A stretch of DNA of 23,189 nucleotides, taken from an uncultured Blastocatellia bacterium (GTDB taxonomy: Bacteria; Acidobacteriota; Blastocatellia; Pyrinomonadales; Pyrinomonadaceae). This document shows positions 1 to 9,298 of this stretch, in pieces. Below the pieces are notes generated by a model. That model was not told where the DNA came from. It made no database searches and saw only the letters and a program-made list of their open reading frames with translations. The stretch is from NCBI GenBank assembly GCA_946480785.1, contig CAMLLD010000088.1, forward strand, positions 1 to 23,189, written 5' to 3'. A program made the position numbers and the translations under genes. Within the stretch, counting starts at the first letter, position 1; the number at the start of each line of letters is the position of its first letter.

Positions 1-858
<858 letters not shown>

Positions 859-1537
859 TGATCTAATGCAGCCTTAGAGAAACTTGGCTATATGCTGGAA
901 AGTCTGAGTATCCCACATTACTCGCCCCAGAAAGGCAGTGACAATATGTTGGGTGCAGATAATCAGCAGGAAAGGCTAAGAGCAGTCGGATGGATCGTAG
1001 GCTTTGTTGATGGAGAAGGTTGCTTCTCAGTAACCATTCAGAAAGCAACAACAGCTACGGGCTGGCAAGTCTTCCCTGAGTTCGTCGTAACTCAAAGTGG
1101 AAGAAGTTTGCAAGCATTGCATGATCTCAAAGAGTTCTTCGAATGTGGAAAGGTCTTTATCAATCGCCGCAACGATAATCACAAGGAGCCGCTTTATCGC
1201 TTCTGTGTTCGTTCGCTGGTCGATCTGAGAGAAAAGATCATTCCGTTCTTTCGCAAGAACCAACTCCGAACAGCCAAGCGTGAGGACTTTGAAAAGTTCG
1301 CGCGCGTGCTGGAGTTAATCGGCGAAAGAAAACATCTGAACGCTGAAGGCATCATGGAGATTGCGAACATCGCGCAAACGATGAATCGCAAAAAGCCATC
1401 CAGGTTTTTAGAATCCTCAGAGACTACACGCCAGGCACCTTCGCAAGAGGTGAAGATATAGTCCGTGCTGCATGGCGACATGCAGAGGTTGGCAGAAATG
1501 ACCAACCCGTCAACGCGAGTTGATGTAACAACGTCAG
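859..1537 (+). mobile_element. Group I self-splicing intron in 23S rRNA (position L1931)
   Basis: The intron splits CCTAAGGT from AGCGAAATTCC, which are contiguous in ordinary 23S genes. The helices can be traced by eye. P1 pairs exon bases 852-858 (CTAAGGT) with the internal guide 871-877 (GCCTTAG), ending in the obligatory U-G wobble at the splice site. P3 is 883-888/1430-1435. P4 is 893-897/964-968. P6 is a short GGA/TCC at 969-971/1414-1416. P7 is GACTA 1422-1426 with TAGTC 1459-1463, inside the conserved S element AAGATATAGTCC (1453-1464). P8 is 1436-1441/1447-1452. P9-type hairpins with GCGA tetraloops lie at 1468-1485 and 1508-1525, and a further stem at 1487-1492/1502-1507. The last intron base is the expected terminal G (1537). 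The homing endonuclease gene fills the P6 loop. Introns at this site are known from Thermotoga and some cyanobacteria. Splicing activity is inferred, not shown. Confidence 0.95.
946..1461 (+). CDS. LAGLIDADG homing endonuclease encoded in the intron
   Basis: Single-motif LAGLIDADG endonuclease, expected to act as a homodimer that cuts intron-less 23S genes near the insertion site and so spread the intron. The motif is VGWIVGFVDGEGCFSV, close to the N-terminus, with the catalytic acidic residue in the FVDGEG part. The rest is the usual alpha-beta fold region with many basic residues. I prefer ATG 946, which has GAAAGG (930-935) 10 nt upstream and sits just before the domain. An in-frame ATG at 892 would add 18 residues but lies inside the P4 ribozyme strand and has only a weak upstream purine run. 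Even from 946 the frame crosses the Q element, and its 3' end reads through the R element, P3', P8 and into the S element, where the TAG (1459-1461) is part of P7. Coding and ribozyme constraints therefore overlap. The product is about 171 aa, a normal size for this class. Confidence 0.9.
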   Translation: MLGADNQQERLRAVGWIVGFVDGEGCFSVTIQKATTATGWQVFPEFVVTQSGRSLQALHDLKEFFECGKVFINRRNDNHKEPLYRFCVRSLVDLREKIIPFFRKNQLRTAKREDFEKFARVLELIGERKHLNAEGIMEIANIAQTMNRKKPSRFLESSETTRQAPSQEVKI

Positions 1538-2492
<955 letters not shown>

Positions 2493-2612
2493 TAAAATTT
2501 ACTCAAGCAACAAGCACTTCGCGCTTGCGCGTGAAGCTTGCCGCAAACATAAGTAGACGTCAGTCGCTATTCGATTTCGGAGATCTCGCTCGACCGAGGT
2601 CTCCTAAAAGTT
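2493..2612 (+). other. 23S-5S internal transcribed spacer with a processing-type hairpin
   Basis: A 120-nt spacer without a tRNA gene. A 10-bp inverted repeat with one G-U (2579-2588 GGAGATCTCG, 2595-2604 CGAGGTCTCC, six-base loop) lies just before the 5S gene and could be an RNase processing stem. A weaker self-complementary, GC-rich stretch lies at about 2510-2540. Function is inferred from position only. Confidence 0.6.
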
Positions 2613-2730
<118 letters not shown>

Positions 2731-2737
2731 TTAATTC

Positions 2738-2772
2738 AAAAGCCCGCTCGAAGTAACTCGAGCGGGCTTTTT
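2738..2772 (+). terminator. Rho-independent terminator of the rRNA operon
   Basis: Perfect 10-bp stem GCCCGCTCGA (2742-2751) / TCGAGCGGGC (2758-2767) with a six-base loop, preceded by AAAA and followed by TTTTT (2768-2772). The A and T tracts make it potentially bidirectional. It lies 11 nt after the 5S end. Confidence 0.95.
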
Positions 2773-2824
2773 CGTCTTTGTCATACAATCCACCCTCCAC
2801 CCGCGACTAATAGACTGAAACAAC

Positions 2825-3379
2825 TTGCTGAATTCAGACCTGAAAGCGGAACTCGAACGACTACATGAAGCCAGCTTCGGCTGGGCGTTGCACTGTTGCC
2901 GTCGCAACCACGCGCAAGCCGAAGAAGTTCTGCAAACGGTTTACCTGAAGATTCTGCAAGGCAAGGCGTGTTATCGCAGCGAGTCGAGTGTGAAAACGTG
3001 GCTGTTCGCGGTCATCAGGAAAACAGCGAGTTCAGAGCGTCGTCGGCATCTGTTGGACGCACTGAAGTCAATCGCCGGCATTCACTCCGAAATGCGCGAG
3101 CACGCTCCACCTGATGCCGAGCTCGAGCGATCGGAAATGCAGCAGCGATTTCACCGAGTGTTGCTGCAATTGCCCGTCAGGCAGCGCGAGACACTGCACC
3201 TCGTGTTTTATCAGGACCTGAGTCTGAGCGAAGCCGCGGAGGTGATGAACGTGTCGGTCGGCACTGCGCGCCAACATTACGAACGCGGCAAGAAGCGGTT
3301 GCGTGAAGCACTGGATCGAGAAGGGATTGATTATGGCTTTGGCTGGAGACGAAAAGAAAATTCGGGCGCTGTTCTCTGA
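2825..3379 (+). CDS. ECF-type RNA polymerase sigma factor
   Basis: Sigma-70 family, extracytoplasmic-function type, 184 aa. Region 2 is recognisable at about residues 14-75 (FGWALHCCRRNHAQAEEVLQ, then a TWLFAVIR segment). Region 4 is at about residues 115-172, with the helix-turn-helix LSLSEAAEVMNVSVGTARQH. It should direct RNA polymerase to a small regulon that probably includes its own operon. The start is TTG at 2825: an in-frame TGA lies three codons upstream (2816-2818) and no ATG precedes region 2. The ribosome site is weak. The 3' end overlaps the next gene by 47 nt, implying translational coupling with the putative anti-sigma factor. The gene begins only about 50 nt after the rRNA terminator, so its promoter must lie in 2773-2824; TACAAT at 2784-2789 is a possible -10 box without a clear -35. 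Confidence 0.88.
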   Translation: MLNSDLKAELERLHEASFGWALHCCRRNHAQAEEVLQTVYLKILQGKACYRSESSVKTWLFAVIRKTASSERRRHLLDALKSIAGIHSEMREHAPPDAELERSEMQQRFHRVLLQLPVRQRETLHLVFYQDLSLSEAAEVMNVSVGTARQHYERGKKRLREALDREGIDYGFGWRRKENSGAVL

Positions 3380-3887
3380 ACTGGCACTTCAGGATCAAAG
3401 CGCTGCGCCAACGTTCGCAGAGCTTTGGCAGAACGCGGCAAGCAAAAAGCCCGCGCCCGTTCACAGCTTCAGCAGACCGCTACTCGCAGTCACCGCAGCA
3501 TTGCTGATTGTTGCTGCGTCGTGGATCGCATGGTCGTGGTATACGACCACCACCCGGTCTTCGCACGAACACGAACAGGTAATCAACGTCTCGCCACAAA
3601 CAGTTTCCCCAACACCGCTGCAACAAGCCGCGCCGCAACCGAAGCAGTTAACCGTCGCCTTCAAACCTCGTCCGAGCCGGCCGAACAAGCGACGGCTACA
3701 TCAACCCGAACGTCCGGCGCTCGCCGAAGCTGCTTTGCTTTCGAACTGGCAATCGCCAACTCAGCTCTTAATGAAGTCTCCCGCGGCGGTCGATCTCAAC
3801 TCTTTGCCGCAACTGAACCAGTCCGTCGAGAAACTCAAACAATTTTTACCCCGCAATACCGAACTGACGAAGGAGTCAAACCCATGA
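3333..3887 (+). CDS. Putative membrane-anchored anti-sigma factor
   Basis: 184 aa. The N-terminal cytoplasmic part (about 45 residues, with the segment APTFAELWQNAA) is followed by one membrane helix around residues 46-69 (PLLAVTAALLIVAASWIAW), then a long Pro/Gln/Arg-rich periplasmic region. That topology, and the overlap with an ECF sigma gene, is what supports an anti-sigma role. I see no HxxxCxxC zinc motif, so it is not a classical ZAS protein. The ATG at 3333 is chosen because AAGGGA (3321-3326) lies 6 nt upstream; a GTG at 3303 is in frame but lacks such a site. The stop codon overlaps the next start as ATGA (3884-3887). The function is inferred from context and topology, as the sequence family itself is not one I recognise by name. 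Confidence 0.75.
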   Translation: MALAGDEKKIRALFSELALQDQSAAPTFAELWQNAASKKPAPVHSFSRPLLAVTAALLIVAASWIAWSWYTTTTRSSHEHEQVINVSPQTVSPTPLQQAAPQPKQLTVAFKPRPSRPNKRRLHQPERPALAEAALLSNWQSPTQLLMKSPAAVDLNSLPQLNQSVEKLKQFLPRNTELTKESNP

Positions 3888-4351
3888 AAAACATCATCGC
3901 CGTTCTTTTTGCCGCCGCGTTTGTAATCGCGACCGTAGTCATGGCCCAGCAACCGGCTCATCCACCGCAAGCGCCGCATCCACCCGATCCCGATCCGCTC
4001 GCGCATCTCATGTTTCCGCCCGACATGATCCTGAACCACGCCAGTCAGCTCAATCTCACTGACGAACAAAAAACCTTCATGCGTAGTGAAGTGCAGAAAG
4101 CGACCGCGAGCTTTCAGGATTTGCAGTGGAAACTTCAGGACCAGATGCAGCTACTCCACGAGACGATGAAGTCAGCTTCCGTGAACGAACAGCAAGCGCT
4201 TGCTCAACTCGACAAAGTGCTGGACATCGAACGCGAGATCAAACGTTTGCACATCGGCTTGGCTGTGCGGTTGAAGAACCGGTTGACTCCCGAACAGCAG
4301 GAGCAACTGCATGCAATGATGGACCACCACATGCCGATGCCCGAAAATTAG
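3884..4351 (+). CDS. Spy/CpxP-like periplasmic protein (LTxxQ family)
   Basis: 155 aa with a signal peptide (MKNIIAVLFAAAFVIATVVMA, cleavage likely after AQA/AQQ), then a His/Pro-rich stretch and a helical domain with two LTxxQ-type motifs (LTDEQ near residue 61 and LTPEQ near 140). Known relatives include Spy and CpxP (envelope chaperone and sensor) and the metal sensor CnrX. The His/Met-rich tails (HPPQAPHPP and MMDHHMPM) would fit metal binding, but this is inference. Start ATG 3884 has a clear AAGGAG (3870-3875) 8 nt upstream and overlaps the anti-sigma stop. The arrangement sigma / anti-sigma / periplasmic protein resembles the Cnr-type cassette, where the periplasmic protein tunes the anti-sigma factor. 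The gene converges on the J-domain gene with overlapping stop codons. Confidence 0.82.
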   Translation: MKNIIAVLFAAAFVIATVVMAQQPAHPPQAPHPPDPDPLAHLMFPPDMILNHASQLNLTDEQKTFMRSEVQKATASFQDLQWKLQDQMQLLHETMKSASVNEQQALAQLDKVLDIEREIKRLHIGLAVRLKNRLTPEQQEQLHAMMDHHMPMPEN

Positions 4352-4899
4352 CCGTTGGACGACTGTAGTCGCTTGCGCTGCAGGTTAGTGGTGTAACTCT
4401 GTTCCAGATACTCTACGCCGTCCGCTGTGAGATACATGCGTGCATCGTCGGTATTGATCAGTTTCTTCTGAGCCAGAAACCAGATAGTGAACTCCAGGTG
4501 CTCACGCGGACGGCCGATCAGTTTTTCCAACTCCAACAAAAAGATTCCCGGATTCTGCGGCTCGAGCCGGCGCTTGGTGTATAAGGCTTCGAGCACTGTC
4601 AGCCTCACGATCTGCTCCAACTCGAAGTTGTTTTCCGACTCGACGCCGGCAGACACGAGCCGCCAGCGTTCCTTTCTCTGCCTTTGGTGAGTGGCGTCGA
4701 ATTGCGCGCGCCGCTCCGGGTTGGAGAGCACGTGGTAGGCTTCGGTTATCTCGCGGAACCGGACCTCATTTCCCGTTTCCTGGTTATCGGGGTGATAACG
4801 CTGCGCGAAGATGCGGTAGACGCGGTTGATCGTTTCAGGTTCGGCGCTTTCGCTTACCTGAAGCACCTCGTAGTAATCGACGTATCCGTTCGATGCCAT
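4348..4899 (-). CDS. J-domain (DnaJ-like) protein with a C-terminal winged-helix-like region
   Basis: 183 aa. The N-terminal J domain (about residues 8-70) has the HPD motif at 36-38 (RYHPDNQ), which stimulates Hsp70 ATPase activity. It lacks the Gly/Phe linker and zinc domain of true DnaJ, so it is a specialised (type III) co-chaperone. Residues about 95-165 (ELEQIVRLTVLEALY ... YLTADGVEYLEQ) look like a winged-helix fold by pattern, including a terminal wing-type TADGVEYL segment. AAAGGGA lies about 10 nt before the start. The stop overlaps that of the plus-strand Spy-like gene, so the two operons converge with no room for a terminator. The client is unknown. Confidence 0.85.
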   Translation of the reverse strand: MASNGYVDYYEVLQVSESAEPETINRVYRIFAQRYHPDNQETGNEVRFREITEAYHVLSNPERRAQFDATHQRQRKERWRLVSAGVESENNFELEQIVRLTVLEALYTKRRLEPQNPGIFLLELEKLIGRPREHLEFTIWFLAQKKLINTDDARMYLTADGVEYLEQSYTTNLQRKRLQSSNG

Positions 4900-5126
4900 C
4901 TGGCTGTTTTCCCTTTGCTGAAAATCCGCAGGTATAGCGAGGGCCCGATTCCAGAGGGCGGCGGGGAACTCGGCAATTCATAATACCTTAGTCACCGGCC
5001 CGGATGTCGATGACTTTCTTGCGTGAGCGGCCGGCTTAACTGAAACCTCACGTGCTGCTGTTGCGTACACCCCACTTCTGTTCCTGACGAAATCCGACAA
5101 GAAATCCACGAAAAGAGGTTCAGCTA
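4900..5126. other. Divergent intergenic region between the J-domain and S9 peptidase genes
   Basis: 227 nt without a credible ORF. It must hold the promoters for both flanking genes. I can support only the ribosome site of the rightward gene (AGAGG at 5114-5118, 8 nt before ATG 5127); no convincing -35/-10 pair or operator was found. Confidence 0.5.
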
Positions 5127-7802
5127 ATGCGCAGTCGCTCCGTTTTTCTTCTATTTATCGCCCTGACACTGCTGGCGGTCGCGCCACTCGTTCACGCCCA
5201 GACGCCGCCGCTCATCGACCGCGAGCTCTTCTTCGGCGATCCGGAGATCTCCGGCGCGCAGATCTCGCCCGACGGCGCTTACATCGCGTTCATCAAGCCG
5301 TTCAAGGGCACGCGCAACGTCTGGGTGAAGCGCACGGCTGACCCGTTCACGAGCGCCAAACCGCTCACCGCCGACACCGCGCGGCCAATCCCCGCTTACT
5401 TCTGGTCGCGCGACGGCAAGTACATTCTTTACGTGCAGGACAAAGCCGGCGACGAGAATTTCAACGTCTACGCTGTTAACCCGGCCGACAATCCTGCCGC
5501 CGGACAGGAAGTGCCAACCGCGCGAAACCTGACCGACGCGAAAGGCGTGCGCGCGTTCATCTACTCCGTTCCGCGCAGCGAGCCCGACACAATCTACGTC
5601 GGACTGAACGATCGCGATCCCGCGTGGCACGATCTCTACAAAGTGAAGATCTCTACCGGCGAGCGTTCGCTCGTCCGCAAAAACACTGACCGCGTTACCG
5701 GCTGGGTCTTCGATCTGAAAGATCAACTGAAGCTCGCCACGCGCTCCGCTGAAAACGGCGACACCGAAATCCTGCGTGTCGACGCAAACGGACTCACGAA
5801 GATCTACTCCTGCAACGTGTTCGAATCGTGTGGACCGGTTCGTTATCACAAGGACGGCGAGCGCACCTATTTCGTCACGAACAAAGGCGCGGGCGTCGAT
5901 CTCGTGCGGCTCGAGTTGTTCAATCCGACGACGGGCAAGGAAGAGCTGGTCGAGTCAGACCCGCTGAAGCGCGTGGATTTCGGCAACGCTTCTTTCTCGG
6001 ATGTGTCGGACGAACTGATCGCCACCAGCTACGACGACGAACGCCAGCGAATTTACTGGAAAGACAAAAACTACGAGGCCGATTACAAACTGGTCCAGAA
6101 ACAGCTTCCCGGGAAAGAGATCAGTTTTAACTCGACGACCAAAGATGAAAAGCTCGTGATGGTTTCTGCCTACAGCGACACCGATCCGGGCTCAACTTAT
6201 CTTTTCGATCGCGGCACGAAGAAATTGACGTTGCAATATCGCATTCGCGAGAAGCTGAATCGCGATTACCTCGCGCCGATGAAGGCTGTCAGATATCCGT
6301 CGTCGGATGGCCTTGAGATTCCCGCGTATCTGACGTTGCCGAAAGGCGTGCCCGCTAAAAACCTGCCGGTGATTCTGTTTCCGCACGGTGGACCATGGGC
6401 GCGTGACAGTTGGGGCTACAACTCGTTCGCTCAGTTTCTCGCGAACCGCGGCTATGCCGTGTTGGAACCGAATTTCCGCGGCTCGACCGGTTACGGCAAG
6501 AAGTTTCTCGATGCTGGCAACAAAGAGTGGGGCCAGAAAATGCAGGACGACGTGACCTGGGGCGCGAAGTATCTCATCGCTCAGGGCATCGCCGATCCCA
6601 AGCGCGTGGGCATCATGGGTGGATCTTACGGCGGTTATGCGACACTCGCCGGAGTAACCTTCACTCCCGACACGTACGCCGCGGCAGTCTCGATCGTTGG
6701 ACCATCAAATCTCGTCACGCTGCTCGAGTCGATTCCGCCTTACTGGGAACAGATCCGAAAAGTGTTCTACGAGCGCATGGGCGATCCGAACACACCCGAA
6801 GGCAAAGCGCAGTTGGAGCGACAGTCGCCGCTGAACTCGGCCGCGAAGATCAAGACTCCACTGCTGGTTGTTCAGGGCGCAAACGATCCGCGCGTCAACA
6901 AGCGTGAATCTGATCAGATCGTGATCGCGTTGCGCGATCGCGGTTTTCCGGTCGAGTATCTCGTCGCGCCCGACGAGGGACACGGTTTTCAGCGGCCGGT
7001 GAACAACATGGCTATGTTTGCCGCCAGTGAGAAATTCCTGGCGAAGTATCTCGGCGGTCGTTATCAGGAGACGATGACGCCCGAAGTGACGCAACGACTG
7101 AAAGACATCACGGTCGATCCGAAGACGGTCACGATGCCGAAGAAAGTCGAGACCACTTCGGCGTTACCGAAACCGGCGACCGATCTGCAAAGCGGCACAG
7201 CGAATTACAAAGCATCGATCGCGGCCGGCAGTCAAACGATTCCGTTGACGATCAAGAAAGAGATCAAGGATGAGAATGGCGCCTGGATCGTGAACGAGAC
7301 CGCGTTGACGCCGCAGGGCGAGATTGCCGACACCAGCACGATCGAAAAGGGAACGCTGCTCCTCAAGCGACGTCTCATCAAGCAAGGCCCGATGACGATC
7401 GATCTCGCCGTGCAGCCCGACAAAGTTAGCGGGTCGATGATGATGAACGGTGACACCAAGCCGATCGACGCTGCGACCGGCGGCACTCTGTTCGCCGACG
7501 GCGCCGGCAGTTATGACGTGATTGCCGCGCTGCCGCTGGCGGATGGCTACAGTCTTTCGTTCCGCAATTTCGACGTCATCAAACAGAAGCCGCAGATGAA
7601 GCAGTTGAAGGTTGTCGGTACGGAGAGCGTTACGGTTCCGGCCGGCACGTTCGACGCTTACAAAGTCGAGATTGTTTCGGCGGACAACGATGCTGACAAA
7701 CAAACGGTTTGGATCGCGAAGGACACGCGCAAGGTCGTGAAGATCGCGGCCGTGCTGCCGAGCCTCGGCGGCGCGGTGCTGACGTCGGAACTGACGCCGT
7801 AG
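5127..7802 (+). CDS. Secreted S9-family prolyl oligopeptidase-like peptidase with extra C-terminal domain
   Basis: 891 aa. A signal peptide ([20 protein letters not shown], cleavage near HAQ) is followed by a beta-propeller of WD-like repeats (about 30-370) and an alpha/beta-hydrolase domain (about 420-645). The catalytic triad is visible: Ser500 in GGSYGGY, Asp587 in GANDPR, and His619 in DEGHGF. Family members release dipeptides or cleave oligopeptides outside the cytoplasm. Most S9 enzymes of this type end at about 650-700 residues. Here about 200 further residues (690-891) form a beta-rich region ending in a segment like [17 protein letters not shown], which resembles DUF3108-type domains. 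This fusion is the odd feature. Start ATG is supported by AGAGG 8 nt upstream. It appears to be a single-gene transcript or to lead into the next gene. Confidence 0.92.
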   Translation: MRSRSVFLLFIALTLLAVAPLVHAQTPPLIDRELFFGDPEISGAQISPDGAYIAFIKPFKGTRNVWVKRTADPFTSAKPLTADTARPIPAYFWSRDGKYILYVQDKAGDENFNVYAVNPADNPAAGQEVPTARNLTDAKGVRAFIYSVPRSEPDTIYVGLNDRDPAWHDLYKVKISTGERSLVRKNTDRVTGWVFDLKDQLKLATRSAENGDTEILRVDANGLTKIYSCNVFESCGPVRYHKDGERTYFVTNKGAGVDLVRLELFNPTTGKEELVESDPLKRVDFGNASFSDVSDELIATSYDDERQRIYWKDKNYEADYKLVQKQLPGKEISFNSTTKDEKLVMVSAYSDTDPGSTYLFDRGTKKLTLQYRIREKLNRDYLAPMKAVRYPSSDGLEIPAYLTLPKGVPAKNLPVILFPHGGPWARDSWGYNSFAQFLANRGYAVLEPNFRGSTGYGKKFLDAGNKEWGQKMQDDVTWGAKYLIAQGIADPKRVGIMGGSYGGYATLAGVTFTPDTYAAAVSIVGPSNLVTLLESIPPYWEQIRKVFYERMGDPNTPEGKAQLERQSPLNSAAKIKTPLLVVQGANDPRVNKRESDQIVIALRDRGFPVEYLVAPDEGHGFQRPVNNMAMFAASEKFLAKYLGGRYQETMTPEVTQRLKDITVDPKTVTMPKKVETTSALPKPATDLQSGTANYKASIAAGSQTIPLTIKKEIKDENGAWIVNETALTPQGEIADTSTIEKGTLLLKRRLIKQGPMTIDLAVQPDKVSGSMMMNGDTKPIDAATGGTLFADGAGSYDVIAALPLADGYSLSFRNFDVIKQKPQMKQLKVVGTESVTVPAGTFDAYKVEIVSADNDADKQTVWIAKDTRKVVKIAAVLPSLGGAVLTSELTP

Positions 7803-7834
7803 AAAACAAAAGTTTGCAGCACTGACGACAAGAA

Positions 7835-7873
7835 TCTGTCATGCGATCGCTTCAAAGTAGGTCGCATGACAGA
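7835..7873 (+). promoter_or_regulatory. Perfect inverted repeat covering the start codon of the next gene
   Basis: Twelve bases, TCTGTCATGCGA (7835-7846), are perfectly complementary to TCGCATGACAGA (7862-7873). The stem can extend inward by a U-G and a C-G pair, leaving an 11-nt loop. The right arm contains the ATG (7866-7868) and the GG of the likely ribosome site AGTAGG (7856-7861). It could act in RNA as a translation-blocking hairpin, or in DNA as an operator dyad. There is no T tract, so it is not a typical terminator for the upstream gene. Confidence 0.7.
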
Positions 7874-8372
7874 CGCACAAACACGTTCCGGCAGTCTCGA
7901 GAAGCTGCGCGACCTGATCAAAGATATCGACTTCTGCATGTTGACCACGATCGACGAGGAAGGCGATCCACACAGTCGCCCGATGTCGTCAAACGGCGAT
8001 ATCGATCCGAACGGTGACCTGTGGTTTTTCACTAACGCTTCGTCACTCAAAGTCAATGAAGTGGCCCAATCGCCGAAGGTCAATGTCAGCTTTGCCGACC
8101 CCGACAAGCAGCGGTATGTCTCAGTAACCGGTGTGGCCCAACTCGTTCGCGATCGGGAAAAGATCGACGAACTATGGCGGCCGCAGTTCAAGATCTGGTT
8201 TCCCAAAGGCAAAGACGATCCGGAGGTCGCGCTGTTGTGCGTGCGTCTGGAAAAAGGTGAATACTGGGACAGCCCGGGAAGCACGATCGGTTATGCGTTG
8301 AGTTTTGTGTCGTCGCTGATCACGGGCAAACAACCGGACCTCGGAGAGAACAAGAAGGTGGAATTGCAGTGA
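7866..8372 (+). CDS. Pyridoxamine 5'-phosphate oxidase-like flavin protein (general stress type)
   Basis: 168 aa, split beta-barrel fold of the PNPOx-like superfamily. Typical segments are FCMLTTIDEEGDPHSRPM, GDLWFFTNASSLKVNEV, and the YVSVTGVAQLVRD strand. Relatives of the general stress protein 26 type bind FMN or F420; whether this one does is not visible. It lacks the C-terminal domain of true PdxH, so it is unlikely to be the vitamin B6 enzyme. The start codon lies inside a 12-bp inverted repeat. The next gene begins 7 nt after the stop, so the two are probably co-transcribed; the pairing of a redox protein with a DNA-repair glycosylase suggests an oxidative-stress role, which is inference. 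Confidence 0.85.
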   Translation: MTDAQTRSGSLEKLRDLIKDIDFCMLTTIDEEGDPHSRPMSSNGDIDPNGDLWFFTNASSLKVNEVAQSPKVNVSFADPDKQRYVSVTGVAQLVRDREKIDELWRPQFKIWFPKGKDDPEVALLCVRLEKGEYWDSPGSTIGYALSFVSSLITGKQPDLGENKKVELQ

Positions 8373-8379
8373 GCTGACG

Positions 8380-9291
8380 ATGCCCGAGGGTCCAGAGGTT
8401 CGCAAGTATGCAGACGCGCTCGATGAGGTTCTCAGCGGGCGCGTCATTCTTTCGCTCACAGCGCGCACGAAAGACGCGCGCCAGTGGCTCGAAGAAAATC
8501 AGCCACGCATCGTCGGCCGCAATGTTGAAAGAGTTGTCTCGCACGGCAAACATCTCATCGGCTACATCGCCGGTGGTTTCTACTTTCATTCACATCTGAT
8601 GATGTGGGGCCGTTGGCAAACGTTCGCGTCGGGGAAGCGTCGCGGCCGGAAGTCGGCGCAGCTCGATCTGCCGGATAGAGATCGACGTGAACGCGCGCGC
8701 ATCGTTGTTGACGGCGGCGCTGCGATCCTACTCTCCGCGCCAATCTTCAACGCCGGGGAAGGCGATCCTTACGAGCAGATCGAAATCCTTGCGACACTTG
8801 GTCCTGACGCGCTGCCTTATCGCGGCCGCTTCGACTCGCGCGAATTTCAACGCCGGCTGCTCCTGCACCAACACGAGACGATCGGCGCGGCGTTATTGAA
8901 CCAGCAGATCGTCGCCGGCCTCGGCAACTACTTGCGCGCGGAAATCCTGTTCGCGTGCAAACTGAACCCGTGGCTGACTGTCGGCGAACTCACGAAGCGT
9001 AGTCTGACTTGTTTGAGTCGAACCGTTCCGCAACTGGCGCGCGACGCATACGTGCGCAGCGCCACAGCGCCTGAAGCGGATCGCGAGCGCATGTCCGCTG
9101 ATCCCTCGCTGGTCTATGTGCCCGGCCGCGAGTATGGCACGCGTCACATGGTATTCCGTCGCACAAACTTGCCTTGTCTACGTTGTGGAGAAAAGGTTCG
9201 GCAACTGCGCCAGCAGACGATTCGGCGAGAAGATGCTGAAGAGGAACGGACGAGAATTGTCTATTTCTGTCCGTCGTGTCAGTCGGTGTGA
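8380..9291 (+). CDS. Fpg/Nei-family DNA glycosylase (endonuclease VIII-like)
   Basis: 303 aa base-excision-repair enzyme that removes oxidised bases and nicks the DNA. The processed N-terminus PEGPEV gives the catalytic Pro2 and Glu3; glycine at position 4 is as in Nei (MPEGPE) rather than Fpg (MPELPE). The family lysine is Lys57 in SHGKHLIGY. The helix-two-turn-helix region is around LNQQIVAGLGNYLRAEILF. The C-terminus has a complete zinc finger, CLRCG ... CPSCQ, with a basic TRIVYF loop. It follows the oxidase-like gene by 7 nt. I see no strong ribosome site of its own, suggesting coupling. The stop lies 7 nt from the end of the convergent permease gene. Confidence 0.93.
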   Translation: MPEGPEVRKYADALDEVLSGRVILSLTARTKDARQWLEENQPRIVGRNVERVVSHGKHLIGYIAGGFYFHSHLMMWGRWQTFASGKRRGRKSAQLDLPDRDRRERARIVVDGGAAILLSAPIFNAGEGDPYEQIEILATLGPDALPYRGRFDSREFQRRLLLHQHETIGAALLNQQIVAGLGNYLRAEILFACKLNPWLTVGELTKRSLTCLSRTVPQLARDAYVRSATAPEADRERMSADPSLVYVPGREYGTRHMVFRRTNLPCLRCGEKVRQLRQQTIRREDAEEERTRIVYFCPSCQSV

Positions 9292-9298
9292 TTGGTGC

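Noticed and set aside
1395..1523. An alternative frame through the intron 3' part reading ILRDYTP and on to a TGA at 1521-1523
   Set aside because: This is the ribozyme R and S elements read in another frame. It has no start codon of its own, and the real endonuclease frame continues to 1461.
3425..3883. Long N-terminal extension of the Spy-like gene starting at 3425
   Set aside because: It is out of frame inside the anti-sigma gene. A signal peptide and a clear ribosome site mark 3884 as the start.
7803..7873. Intrinsic terminator after the S9 peptidase gene
   Set aside because: The strong inverted repeat has no following T run and covers the next start codon, so a regulatory role fits better.
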